From Daedaleopsis sinensis (taxonomy: Eukaryota > Basidiomycota > Agaricomycetes > Polyporales > Polyporaceae), in NCBI GenBank assembly GCA_033807695.1, contig CM066303.1:4588001-4652000 (forward strand): a stretch of DNA of 64,000 bases, written 5' to 3'. The position numbers and the translations under genes are program-made. Below are positions 36,601-47,202 of the stretch, in pieces. The notes below the pieces were generated by a model. The model saw nothing but the letters and a program-made list of their open reading frames with translations, had not been told where the DNA came from and made no database searches. Numbering within the stretch: position 1 is the stretch's first letter; each line of letters begins with the position of its first letter.

Positions 36601-39419
36601 GTACGTCATATTCCGCTTCTCTTTGCGCAATCCGTGCCGTGCCCACCCAGCGCGCGCCGCAATGCCGTTGCAGGCCCCGACCACTGTCACTTAGGGCCGT
36701 CTCCGGCTCACCCACCTCCGACGACCCACCGGCCCCGGACATCCGCACAGCACAGAACATCCGCGACGCCTCGCCTCGTCCTGCGTATCCGTATCCCGCC
36801 GCACGACTCCGAGCCCACAAACTTGGTCCCACCACATGTCACATCGCTCCTCGCCGCCGCGCACCAGTCACGCCCGCAGCCTCACCTAGCTCCACCTCGC
36901 GCTGCCCCGCGTCCGCTCCGCGCTCTCCGCGCTCAAGCTCAAGTACTGTCCGTGGTCTGGGACTCTGGGGATCACATGTACACAAGCGTCCGCCGCGATC
37001 GGCTCGTCGTATCTACGCACGACGTAGCCCTTGGGCCTTCCTGCCGCTGCCGCTCGTACTGCGAAACAAAGCGACGCACGCGTGTGATGTGTCGCGCTCT
37101 CCTCGTCAGGCATCTGCATCAAGCACCGACTCGATTGCATGTGGCCAGGATGCTCTACGATAATGCTGCTTCAAGGACTTGGACTCCGATGAGTGACAGA
37201 GTCAGAGTCGGATCCAGAAATCGGTGTCCATCGTATATATGCGCCTGGATCCGAGTCCTCCCGGTACGTACGCAACGCCGGCGAGCGGACGTACGAGAGG
37301 CGTGCTCAGGCTGGAGCCGCATCCCACCGACACCCGTCGTCGTTGGCCAGCACACACGCTTCATCGTACCCTGGGCCCCAAGGCCCGACCGCGGTGCACC
37401 AGCCTGAGCAGACTGAAACTGAGACTGAGCCCGCGCGCGACGTCGTCCGTCTCTCGCTGTCGACCAACCACGCGCGACGACCCACGGCGAGGGCGAGGGC
37501 GGGGTGTCCTGGACCGCACGCGCTAGCCCTGGCCATGGAGCGGAGCGGCGTTCACGCGCGCGTCTGGAGGCCCATGTAGCAGCGTTCGCGTCTGAGATCT
37601 GGACGGCTGCGGTGTATCGGTGGACGGTGGGCAGAGCAGGACTCCGGAATCGCGAGGGCGCGCGCGCGCATCTGGGGTCCGTGCTGCGCTTTTTTCTGCG
37701 GATCCGGGACGGGGACGGGGTCCCGGGACGTGCAGATCGGCGGCGGGCTCGCTGTGCGCGTCCGTAGTGATAGAGCAACGCGTGCATCATACGGTATACC
37801 TGCAGTGTAAGGTGTAGACTACTCTGCACGTGCATCCACCAGCGTATACTTCTCCATGGCGAGGCACGCCATGTTCGAGAGACGGCCGCGTGCCCCAGGT
37901 CCGTGCTCGCGGGTGACGCGTTGACGACTCGGAGGAGCCTGCGAGCGGCCGATGTGCTACCTACCACTGGGAGGACGCGTACGTAGACCGGGATGTCGAA
38001 AGACTCAGACTCAGAGGGACGACGCTGGGAGGTTAGCAGGGTAGCGTAGGGTGCGGGCCTTCGCCGCGGTGCTGGCCGAGTCATGCACGCTACGTGTGGG
38101 TCGACGGACGCATCACTGCCATCAGAGACTCAGAGCTGAGCGGTGCATGTGCAAGCGAGCCCGAGGCATAGTCTTAGGGGAGCGGAGAGGCGGACCGACC
38201 GACCGTCAGCGCGAGGCCGGCGCACACGCACAGATCTAGAGCGGTTTGTACTAGTACCGAGTCCCCAGTCGTATAGAATAGAGAGGAGGGGACGCTTGAC
38301 ACACGTACACGCGCATGGCAGGGATACGCTAAGTTCGAAGGTATGCACCTCAGCCTCTGCACGCCTCCCGACTCCAACTCGGATACACGCGTTCAGCTGC
38401 TGAGAGGCTAGAGGCTAGAGCCCGTGCCAGAGTCCCAGTCCTCTCGCGAATCTCGAGCCTGCGGTCGCCTGCTCCAGCGGCGTGCGCCGAGTCGTCGTGC
38501 TGGCCCATGATGGCGGCGCGTGCTTCCTTCGTCGTCAGCGTCAGCCGTAACCGCCCTCGCCCTTGCCCTTGCTCTGGGGACGACTCGGGGCGAAGGAGTG
38601 GTACGAATGAGTTCAAGTCGCGTCCGCCTAAAAACCGCTTCTGTGCGCGGTGCGGATGCGGGTGCAGGACAGTGGTTCGGAGCCTGTGGGTGTGGGTGTG
38701 GGTGTGAGCGGGTGGGTTGGGTTCTGCGTGCGCGTCCGGAACCGCGGTGGAACGTGAGCCTGGCACCGTCAAGTAAAAGTAGAACAGTGCTCGCGGCGGC
38801 GTTGCACGCGAGGGACAAGTTCGGGACTGCACGCGTGAAGAGTGCGCACTCAGGCTGGCACTGCTGTGAGTAGGCCGAGTCGTCGAGCCGGGAGCGCAAG
38901 GCCGGGGAGTCGTAGCGGAGACGGAGACGGAGGCATGCGTCTTCGAAAGTCCTGAGTTCGACCTGAGTACGGTTTGAACGCGTGGTGCGGGCCTTAATTG
39001 TCGCACCTTCAAGCCGGACCCGCGTGCGCGAGCTCAGAGGATATCGATGGTGCGCAGTGCGCACTGGAAGGCGCGAACGCGATCATGAACGTTGAACGGC
39101 GCTCGGCGCTCGCTCGGTGCTGCATGAACTCGCACTCGGAGGACGTTGGGGACCTGGGGGGTGTTCGTGCGTGCACAGCGGGCTCCGGATCCCGCCAGCG
39201 CGGACCTCAGGCTGCAGGGATTGTGACATGTGCATGTGAGGACCCGGACCTGGAAGTGCGCGAAGAGGTCGTACGTACCGTCCGGGATAACGCACAACGT
39301 ACATGCCTGGTTGGGTCACAGACTGCTGAGTCGGACCGCCTCGGAGGATGAGCTTGACGCACTGGCAGGCTGCAGGCGGCGGGACAGGCGGACGATTAGG
39401 ACCGGATCGGCAGAAGATG
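36601..39419. other. Gene-free stretch, nothing recognised
   Basis: GC-rich DNA with short ORFs on both strands and no recognisable domain or exon chain. Confidence 0.45.
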
Positions 39420-40060
39420 CTGGGCGGGAGACGTACCTTGCAAGGCGCGCTCTCGAATACGACCTGCGTTGTTCGATTGGAGATGTGCGCAAGAAGTCGC
39501 GCGGGTCTCCTCGTGCGACGTTCAGCGTGAGATTGGTCGCGGTTTTCGCATGGCAGAGGGGAGGGTGCGGGACGAGGCGAGGGCCGATTGACGACGACGA
39601 CTACGACGACCGATTCGAAGGGCTGAGGTCTGCAGACGCAGCGAGATGTCCTGTGGGGAGCTCGAGGGAGAGGACGTGTGAGACGAGACGTGCTCCTGCG
39701 ATAGCTGAGACGCGCACCGTACGACCGCGCCTTGCCAGCCTCTCACTCTCGAGGCCTGAGGCCGTATCCCTTTGCTCGCCTCTTCTCTTGCAACGGCCGC
39801 ATACGCGGTTCGGGTAAAGAAGACGACTCGGACTTACCTTGCAGGGGTGCACCTGTGCGCACTGCGAGACGCTCCCCGACGCCCGTGGGTCTCCCTGAGT
39901 GATCGACTCGACTGGCATCGTACGCTGCGAGCGCGATTCCGGCAGGCAGAACTGACAGTGACGGTTGACGTTTGACGGTAGTCGGTAGCTGTAGATGATA
40001 GATGATGGTGGTCGGGACGGACTTCGAAGCGCTCGGGGAGGGCAGTGGAGGGTGGCACGA
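39420..40060 (-). pseudogene. Decayed gene relic, unrecognised (copy beside small paralog)
   Basis: Counterpart of 17090-17900. It includes a TGCAAGGTAAGT donor near 39838 and a TTGCAAGGTACGTCTC donor near 39440, and the coding-like stretch VARGDPRDFLRTSPIEQRRS. No intact reading frame could be assembled and no family was recognised. Confidence 0.35.
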
Positions 40061-40311
40061 AAATGGTTTTGATACTGCAGTGGATGAAATCGAAACGATT
40101 CCGCCGTGACTACGCACATGTAGGTTGATGGAGTGCGCCTTGGAGAGTGAGTCAACAGTAGCAAGACAGTAGTAACGAAGGAGATGTCATTGATAATTGA
40201 CGAGACAATGGAGCATACAAGCGGAAACGTCTAAAAATACGAAGAGCTCGGATCGAAATACATGTACACATAAGAAGAAATCATTCGAAAGCTAAACAGC
40301 GTCAAGCCCAA

Positions 40312-42349
40312 TCATCGACGGCTGGAGGTGACGGTGACGGTGCTAGTACTAGCCCTCCTGCGCGTCGCAGTCACCGTCACCGTCACCGTGGAGGTCGACG
40401 TGGACACCGCAGTGCTCGTGCGCGTGATCGTGGTGATCGGCGTCGACGTCTTGCGGAACAGGTTCGTGATCACCGTCGTTCTGGTGACGGTGCCCGTCGG
40501 TACAGCGGCGGTGGTGGTGCTGGTGACGGTCGCGGTGGCGGGGACGGTGCTCGTCTCGTACACCGTGTTGGTGTTCGTGGTGTCGGGCGTCGTCGTCTCC
40601 TCCGCCGAAGTGGTGATGTCGGACGTGGTCGTCTCCTCCGCCGAGGTGGTAGCGTCAGACGTGGTCGTCTCCTCCGCCGAGGTGGTAGCGTCGGACGTGG
40701 TCGTCTCCTCCGCCGAGGTGGTGGTGTCGGACGTGGTCGTCTCCTCCGCTGAAGTGGTAGTGTCGGACGTGGACGTGGGCGTCGTGGTCGTGGTCGTCTC
40801 CTCCGCTGCAGTGGTAGTGTCGGCAGACGTAGTGGTAGTCGAATCGGCCGCGGTAGTCGTGTCGGCCGCGGTAGTGGTGGTCGTGTCGGCTGCGGTAGTA
40901 GTGGTCGAATCGGCCGCGGTGGTGGTAGTCGTCTCCTCCGCTGAAGTGGTAGTCGAATCGGCCGCGGTGGTGGTGGTCTCGTCAGCAGCTGATGTAGTGG
41001 TGGTCTCCTCCACTGCCGAAGTGGTAGTCGTATCGGCCGCGGTAGTGGTGGTCGTCTCCTCCGCCGCCGAAGTGGTAGTGTCAGCAGGCGAGGTGGTGGT
41101 AGTCTCGTCCGCCGCGGTCGTGGTCGTGGTGTCGGCAGCGGTCGTCGTCGTAGCGTCAGCAACGGTCGTGGTCGTGTCCTCCGCGGCCGTAGTAGTGGTG
41201 TCAGCAGCCGAGGTGGTGGTGGTCCCATCAGCGACCGTGGTCGTTGTAGCATCCGCTACGGTCGTGGTCGTAACATCGTCCGCAGTGGTTGTGGTCGCAT
41301 CGTCAGCGGAGGTGGTAGTCGTCTCGTCCACCGCGGTGGTGGTCGTCTCGTCCGCCGCGGTGGTGGTCGTCTCGTCCGCCGCGGTGGTGGTCGTGACATC
41401 CGCTACCGTCGTGGTCGTAGCATCGTCCGCTGCTGTCGTGGTGGTCGCATCGTCAGCGGTCGTGGTGGTAGTAGCATCGTCCGCTGCCGTCGTAGTCGTA
41501 GTATCATCCGCCGCGGTCGTGGTGGTCGCATCGTCAGCCGTGGTGGTGGTAGCATCTTCAGCAGACGTGGTGGTCGTGTCGTCTGCCGTGGTGGTGGTGG
41601 TAGCGTCGTCTGCAGCCGTAGTGGTCGCATCGTCCGCCGCCGTGGTGGTGGTAGCGTCGTCAGCGGCCGTGGTGGTAGCATCATCAGCGGCCGTGGTGGT
41701 AGTCGCATCGTCAGCGGCCGTGGTGGTCGCGTCGTCGGCCGCCGTCGTCGTAGCATCGTCTGCAGCCGTGGTGGTTGCGTCATCTGCAGCGGTCGTGGTG
41801 GTAGCGTCGTCAGCGGCCGTGGTGGTTGCGTCATCTGCAGCCGTAGTGGTCGCATCGTCAGCGGACGTGTTGGTCGCATCATCTGCCGTCGTGGTGGTCG
41901 CATCGTCTGCAGCCGTCGTCGTAGCATCGTCTGCAGCCGTGGTGGTCGCATCGTCCGCCGACGTGGTGGTAGCGCCGTCTGCCGCCGTGGTGGTAGCGTC
42001 GTCAGCCGTGGTAGTATCGTCCGCCACAGTCGTAGTAGTGGTGGTGGTCTCTCCATCGCCCCCCTCATCCTGACGTCGGTAGATCGTACGGTTGTAGTTC
42101 ACGACCGAAGGCACGACATCGCGGAAGGAGTCCGTGAAACGCCCGCGTAGTTTCGCGAAGACGCCCGGTGCGGCGCGGCGCGCATCGAATATTTCGTCAC
42201 CACGAGCGTAGCCCACAGGGCTGCCTAAGATGGTCGCGTAAGCGCGGTGTGGGTGGATGATGCGAGAAGAAACACTCACTGTTCGCGTCAACGGAAGAGC
42301 AGTACGTCAAAGAGACAGCGAGTAACACGGCGATTCTAATAGGGACCAT
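40312..42349 (-). CDS. Secreted Thr/Ala/Asp-rich mucin-like protein (small paralog)
   Basis: Exons 42280-42349 (70 nt) and 40312-42224 give 660 residues. The signal peptide is MVPIRIAVLLAVSLTYCSS. Exon 1 has exactly the same length and intron phase as the giant gene. The mature start carries GVFAKLRGRFTDSFRDVVP and a dibasic YRRQDE, then about 400 residues of DDATTTAA-type units and SAEETTTSD units. The C-terminus keeps the family block: PTGTVTRTTVITNLFRKT, TPITTITRTSTAV and STSTVTVTVTATRR, ending SSRR. The orthologous segments show this is one family whose repeat number differs about tenfold. Probably an extracellular, O-glycosylated surface protein; function unknown. Confidence 0.85.
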
Positions 42350-42760
42350 GTCGTTCGGGCGTGTGTAGTGGCAAGGACAGGATATGCGAGAGTGTTCGTC
42401 CCGGGAAGATGTTTGCGTGTGGAAGGATTGCCTGAGGGAAAAGGGCAGTTTTGTGGGCGATGGGCATGCAATAAAGTGGGTTTAAGTACCTTGATCCATG
42501 GTCTTCTGCTCGGACTTGTCAGCTTTGGGAGTTGCGCGGACTGGTGGAGCTGGGGTACCGGATGACGGAGGAGGAGAGGGCCAGGCCTGGCTGTGTGTGC
42601 CCGAGCTCCAGCATCCGCATTGATATTTGCAGCCGAATCTTGGATGGGGCTGATGGTGGTAGCGAGAAAAGAGAGAGGGCGTGCGGAAGTCCTGAAAGAG
42701 GCATGTGGCGGTGCACTGTCGGGCGTCTGAGATACCCGTTTCGGATGCCTGAACTCCACT
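42350..42760 (-). promoter_or_regulatory. Promoter region of the small mucin-like paralog
   Basis: Contains GGTACTTAAA (minus; 42481-42490) about 135 bp from the ATG, and the shared ATACCCGTTTCGGAT block at about 42731-42745, matching the giant gene's upstream region. Confidence 0.5.
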
Positions 42761-43114
42761 CCTCCGATGCTCCCGCGTCTCGTTCGAGCATCGCGAAGGC
42801 TCTAGGTCAGACGTCGAGGACTGCGCTTTGATTCCGCTTCTGCGTTCCTGAGCGGACTCCAAGTATCTCAACCCGGGGAGAGCGACGGAGCGTCGACTCG
42901 TCATGCATTCAAGTTGGAGCGGCGAATCCGCTCTCTCGTGACCACTGGTTCTCTCCTATTACTAACAGCCGCGGAATCCCGCCGAGAACTCCGAGTTTGG
43001 GTCGACTATTTTGCAGCCAATACCGCAAGCTGCTTCCTCCGGGCGTCAGGTCTTCAGGGCTTCGCGGACCTCTCCCTCCGACTGCATTTTCGTAGTTATA
43101 GATTACATCGGTAG

Positions 43115-43531
43115 TGCGGCCCCCGCGCTCACACTTTCCTCATCCCCACGTGCTTCTCAGCGTTTGCTATCGTCCACAGTGCGGACGCAGCTGCCTGCAT
43201 CGGCGTGCAAGGCGAGTGCAATACCAACGAGCGTTCGAAGTGCACGCCTGCGACGGCCGCGGGCTTCCGATCATCACCCGCCTAGTCGACTACCATGCCC
43301 GCGGTTGTGCAGCACGAGCACGACCGCCGTTGCGCACAGGCCAAACCGTCGCCGACGCCGCTGGTAGTGGCAGTGGGCACGACGGCCGTCACGCGCGCCG
43401 TCGCTGACTTCGACGCGGGCTCCACCACGCGTACGTTCGTGACCCCCGCGCGCACGACAGAGGCCGTCAGCGGGAACCCCGTCACGCGGACATCGACGAA
43501 GACGACGGTCACGGTCAAGGGCCAGAATTAG
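43115..43531 (+). other. Possible relic of a small secreted protein
   Basis: One frame reads FLIPTCFSAFAIVHSADAAA followed by CIGVQGECNTNERSKC, looking like a signal peptide and a short Cys-containing mature part. It has no ATG, since a stop precedes it, and it is closed by TAG near 43290. The same frame reopens as a Thr-rich stretch (AKPSPTPLVVAVGTTAVT ... TKTTVTVKGQN, stop at about 43530). Likely degenerate or spliced in an unseen way. Confidence 0.3.
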
Positions 43532-43854
43532 CGTCAGAGCGGGTAAGGCTAGCCGCTCGGACTCGGAGGTACGTTGTGTGTCACTTCTCTTTGCGCGGGC
43601 TGTATGGTGCCATCCAGCGCGGACTCGCCCGATGTACCATCTGGCTCTCGACGCTCGTAGCATCGACGGCGCCCCGGGCCCCGTGTCTCTATGATATCGC
43701 TTCGCACGAGGAGTATCCCAGAGCGTGGTGGATTCCGCGGGTCTGGCGGCGAGGCGCGGCCACAACTAGTACAGCCCGACGGAGTCGTCACAAATCTACC
43801 ACCACGACGCGAGCTTGAGTCGAACGATAATATTATTAAGTACCGCGCGGGATA

Positions 43855-45094
43855 TTGAGAAGCAGTTGCGAAACGACACGAGTGCAGCAGCCGCTGCACT
43901 CTGGTGGTTGCGTCGTAAGCGGGTATGTCCAAGTCCCGGAGAGGAGCTCGAGGGTTGCGTCCGCGGCGGGAGGATCGACGGAAGGATCGCAGAGCCCTAC
44001 GCTGGAGTGCCCAGACTTTCTGCTCCTATCGCGCGCGAACGACCGGAGTTGCCTAGTCGGGGAAAGAGGCGGGGCTCACCGGCGTGCGGCGCTGCGAGCA
44101 CGCCGTACGCTAAGCAGCACGCGGCGGTGCGGCGAGATGCGACCGCCCGCGGACCCAAATGTACACGAGAACGGGGGTCTACACGTCAGTGTTGTCATTG
44201 GTGCATGCGGCTTTATAGAAGTCTAGGCAGGAATCTCCGGGGACGCGTCGGGCCCGAGTTTTGTGCGACTCGTGGTCGTGCGGGGCCGGGCGATGCCCCA
44301 CGGAGGGCGAAGTTGACGATCTGCGTGGGGATAAAGACGCCCCTGGGTGCCGGGCGTGTCAGTGTCTCTCGCGCGCGCAAGAGCAGGAGAAGAGAAGGAA
44401 CGGAGCGCGCACCAGTTACGGATGAGGGTCGGGACGTATGCCTGTACGCGGGGGGAACTTTGGATTGTAGGTGTGCGTGCAGCGAGCGGTATGCGAGGCG
44501 ACGGACATCGGATATGCGCTCCTTGGCGTCGTTGACGGTCTTGCCCTCGAGGGGCGTCAGGCTGCCGAAGAACATCGCGACGACACCTGGAAGGGCGACG
44601 GCCGGATGAGTTGCACGGCTCGCCTGCGTGACACGGGGATGGAAACAGCAGCTGGTGCTGGCCCGAGGGCGGACCTGGGGTGAAGACGAACTGGTCGAGG
44701 TAGACCTTGTACACGACCGCGCGGGTGGGCGACGCGAACTGGAATCTGTTCAGGAGCTGCAGCTACTTCGTAAGGACGGGCCCGAAGATCGCGCCTGCGG
44801 GTCGAGTCCGTGCGGGGTGCGTCAGCGCGTCCGGGAGGGGCCCGGATGCCACTAGCACTCACCGCCTTGGAACGCGAAGCGTACCGTCCGCATGAACTGC
44901 AGCGCAGGGGTATAAGCACTGAGACTACGGGACGGAGACGGGGACAGGACGTACGTCGTGGCTGGCGCCCTTTTTCTCAAACGCCTGCTGGGCGAGGACG
45001 TCGCCCGTGCCGAACAGCACGAACGACGTCGCGCACTGCGTCTCGAGCGGCTTCCGGATGAGGGCCGTGCTGGGTGCACGAGCGTACGCCTGAA
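43855..45094 (-). pseudogene. Inverted pseudogene copy of SYM1/Mpv17 with 3' flank
   Basis: A diverged inverted copy of 56600-58185. On minus, from the intron-1 acceptor (about 45078), it encodes TALIRKPLETQCATSFVLFG, GDVLAQQAFEKKGASHD, MRTVRFAFQGG, AIFGPVLTK then a stop (TGG to TAG, about 44773) where the intact gene has W, then QFASPTRAV, VYKVYLDQFVFTP and MFFGSLTPLEGKTVNDAKERI. Exon 1 with the start codon is missing, and the C-terminal exons are eroded. The downstream flank to about 43855 still aligns with sequence after the intact gene, so this was a DNA-level duplication with introns. Confidence 0.88.
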
Positions 45095-45940
45095 GATATA
45101 TGAGGGTTTACAGACAGGGATTTGTGTAGGGACGTACGGACGAGGAGATATGCCTGCGCGCGTGACCTTACGTCTGCGAACTTGGCAATCACCGGTTTCC
45201 CGCATGCAACTGTTGAGAAAATGTATAGGTGAGCTGAACGCGAAGGCTGAGGGGATACACATACTGATCACGGACTGTGCAACTTGCATGGTCGAGATGA
45301 GACTGTGTTTATCGTAAGCGGATGGCGCGAATGGGAGATAGGTATAAGTCGTCTGGTTGCTGGTTGTCGAGCGAGTAGACGTACGACGCCAACGCAATCC
45401 TGTGAATACATACACAACGTCAGCATGCTTGGACCGCGTTATGTGGAGACCACGGCGGAGACGAGAAAGGCGGAGCTGGAAGAATCGGTGGAGCACTACA
45501 CGGACAACCTCCTACTAGTCGCGAGATCGTCTTCTGCGCAATACGATTGATAAGTGAGCCCACAGGGCGCTGAACTCGCGAGGGTGCAGATACGGTGAGG
45601 CTCGCGCACAGAATGAACAGGCTGAGCCAGCCCACGTCGAGGCGTCCTTCCGGACTCCCTTCAAGTTGTTCTTCAGGTATCATTCATTAAGATGCAGCTC
45701 GTGTCACACCTTGTACGCAGCGAAAGCAATGCCCCCCAAGCACAAGTGTAACGAGAAAGAAAGGAAGAAAGCACGACTTACCCGACGAAGAGAAACCATT
45801 TTGAGTAGCGGCCATCATGACCTTCTCCGCAGCCTCTACGGCAATAACGCCGAGATGGGCATCCTCCTCGGCCGCTCCTCCCGGACGTTCCTGACGAGCG
45901 TAGGGCCTTCGTCTTCCGCAAGGCCGTCGTGGGCGGGCTC
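45095..45940. other. Gene-free stretch, nothing recognised
   Basis: No domain-bearing ORF. On minus, a coding-like stretch AEEDAHLGVIAVEAAEKVMM (about 45800-45890) ending at a GTAAGT donor could be a relic exon contiguous with the block at 45941-46271. Confidence 0.35.
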
Positions 45941-46271
45941 GTGTCCAAGTTGTCAACTGTCGTCAGACATCATCGCGTGCAGTCAAAGTCGTCGCCGTCG
46001 GAAGCAGGCAGAGAGCGTAGGATGCATGGGAGGTGGGATTGTATGGGAGTCTGTAGGCGAGCGGGAGAGGGAGAGGGAGAGGTCCTTACCAGAATCGACG
46101 AGCGACTCGAGGCGACTCTGAGGAAGACAGCATCTTATCCTATCTTATCAGATAAGACCGCACATCCCGGGCCAGCTGCCCGCAGTATCCGGTAACCCTC
46201 CCGCATCTCGCGTCCTCCCTCCTCCGACTCGGTCTCTCCTCGCCCGTCAATGTCTCCTCTTTCTTCAACCT
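45941..46271 (-). repeat. Duplicated block, inverted partner at about 58190-58510
   Basis: Read on minus it shares with 58190-58510 the order: GGGCGAGGAGAGACTGAG-like sequence, GATGCGGGAGGGTTACCG, ATTCTGGTAAGGACCTCTCC, the TCTCCCTCTCCC tract, CCCACCTCCCATGCATCCT and TTGGACACGAGCC. Its order relative to the SYM1 copy differs from the 58-kb copy, so rearrangement followed duplication. Confidence 0.75.
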
Positions 46272-47202
46272 CGCTAGTCTCGTACCCGAGTATACAGCCC
46301 ACATCCACCACACCAAGCTCAAGTAGATGATATCAGCGGGAAATAATATTTCCTTGTTCACGAGTCTAACTAATGCACATACAGCCACCTTCCTACTAGT
46401 AGAGGTCCGGGAACGCTGACGCGGCCGCGGCCCGCGACCGCAAGTCTATCCAACTTGGAACGATCTGTCGCGTTTCCCAAGTGAGTGTCACACATGCATG
46501 ATACCAGCAAGTACGATACCCTCCCGACTAGTACTTATAGTAACCATCTCGCAGCTGACTCTGATGTGCCGGTAACTTACTGCCCGTAAACGGCGTCCGA
46601 CAAGTTCTGGGTCAGAACAGCAGTGCTGTTCTTGCCCGCCTGCATAAGAAACTATGTAAGAGACTCATCGTACTCCGATGCATGCACTGCCGCCGCAGAA
46701 AGAATGACGTCCGAGTTCACAGATTAATGTGGTACGCGTTCATATTTTATTTCAAGTTCGCATGTCTCGCGCATCCACGTCCCGTTGCAATTGGCTCACT
46801 GAGCCGCTCGCTGGTAGACTCTCGGGAGACCCTAAGCTCATTGTCTGGCCACTGGACCCAGGCTGGGGACTCCTCGACACCAATGCCGCGCGAAAACGAA
46901 TGACCTCCAATCTGAACGTGTAGCACTATGCGTACGCGCTAGCCACTGGGGATCAAGCTTTCAAGACTCTTGCATTCATAACAAACAGCAGATTATTACT
47001 GGTAACGAAACTACAGCGATGCTTCAATACGATAGTCAATAAACACAACGCGCAAGACACAAATCACAAGACACATAACACACACTGCCAGCTTCACATG
47101 TACACACGCCCAGTCGACCAAGCTCCAAGCACACGGCCAAGCTCCAAGCAACTCGTTCGACGACGACGACACCCGGATGTCTCACCACCGCGCCCCACGC
47201 AC
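46272..47202. other. Gene-free stretch, nothing recognised
   Basis: AT-richer than its surroundings, with short ORFs only. It includes the region just downstream of the PHD-SET stop codon. Confidence 0.45.

Noticed and set aside
40328..42073. Plus-strand ORF of 581 codons
   Set aside because: Antisense of the small mucin-like gene; same Val/Ala/Ser repeat artefact.
44347..44535. Plus ORF within pseudo-SYM1
   Set aside because: Shadow of the inverted SYM1 copy.
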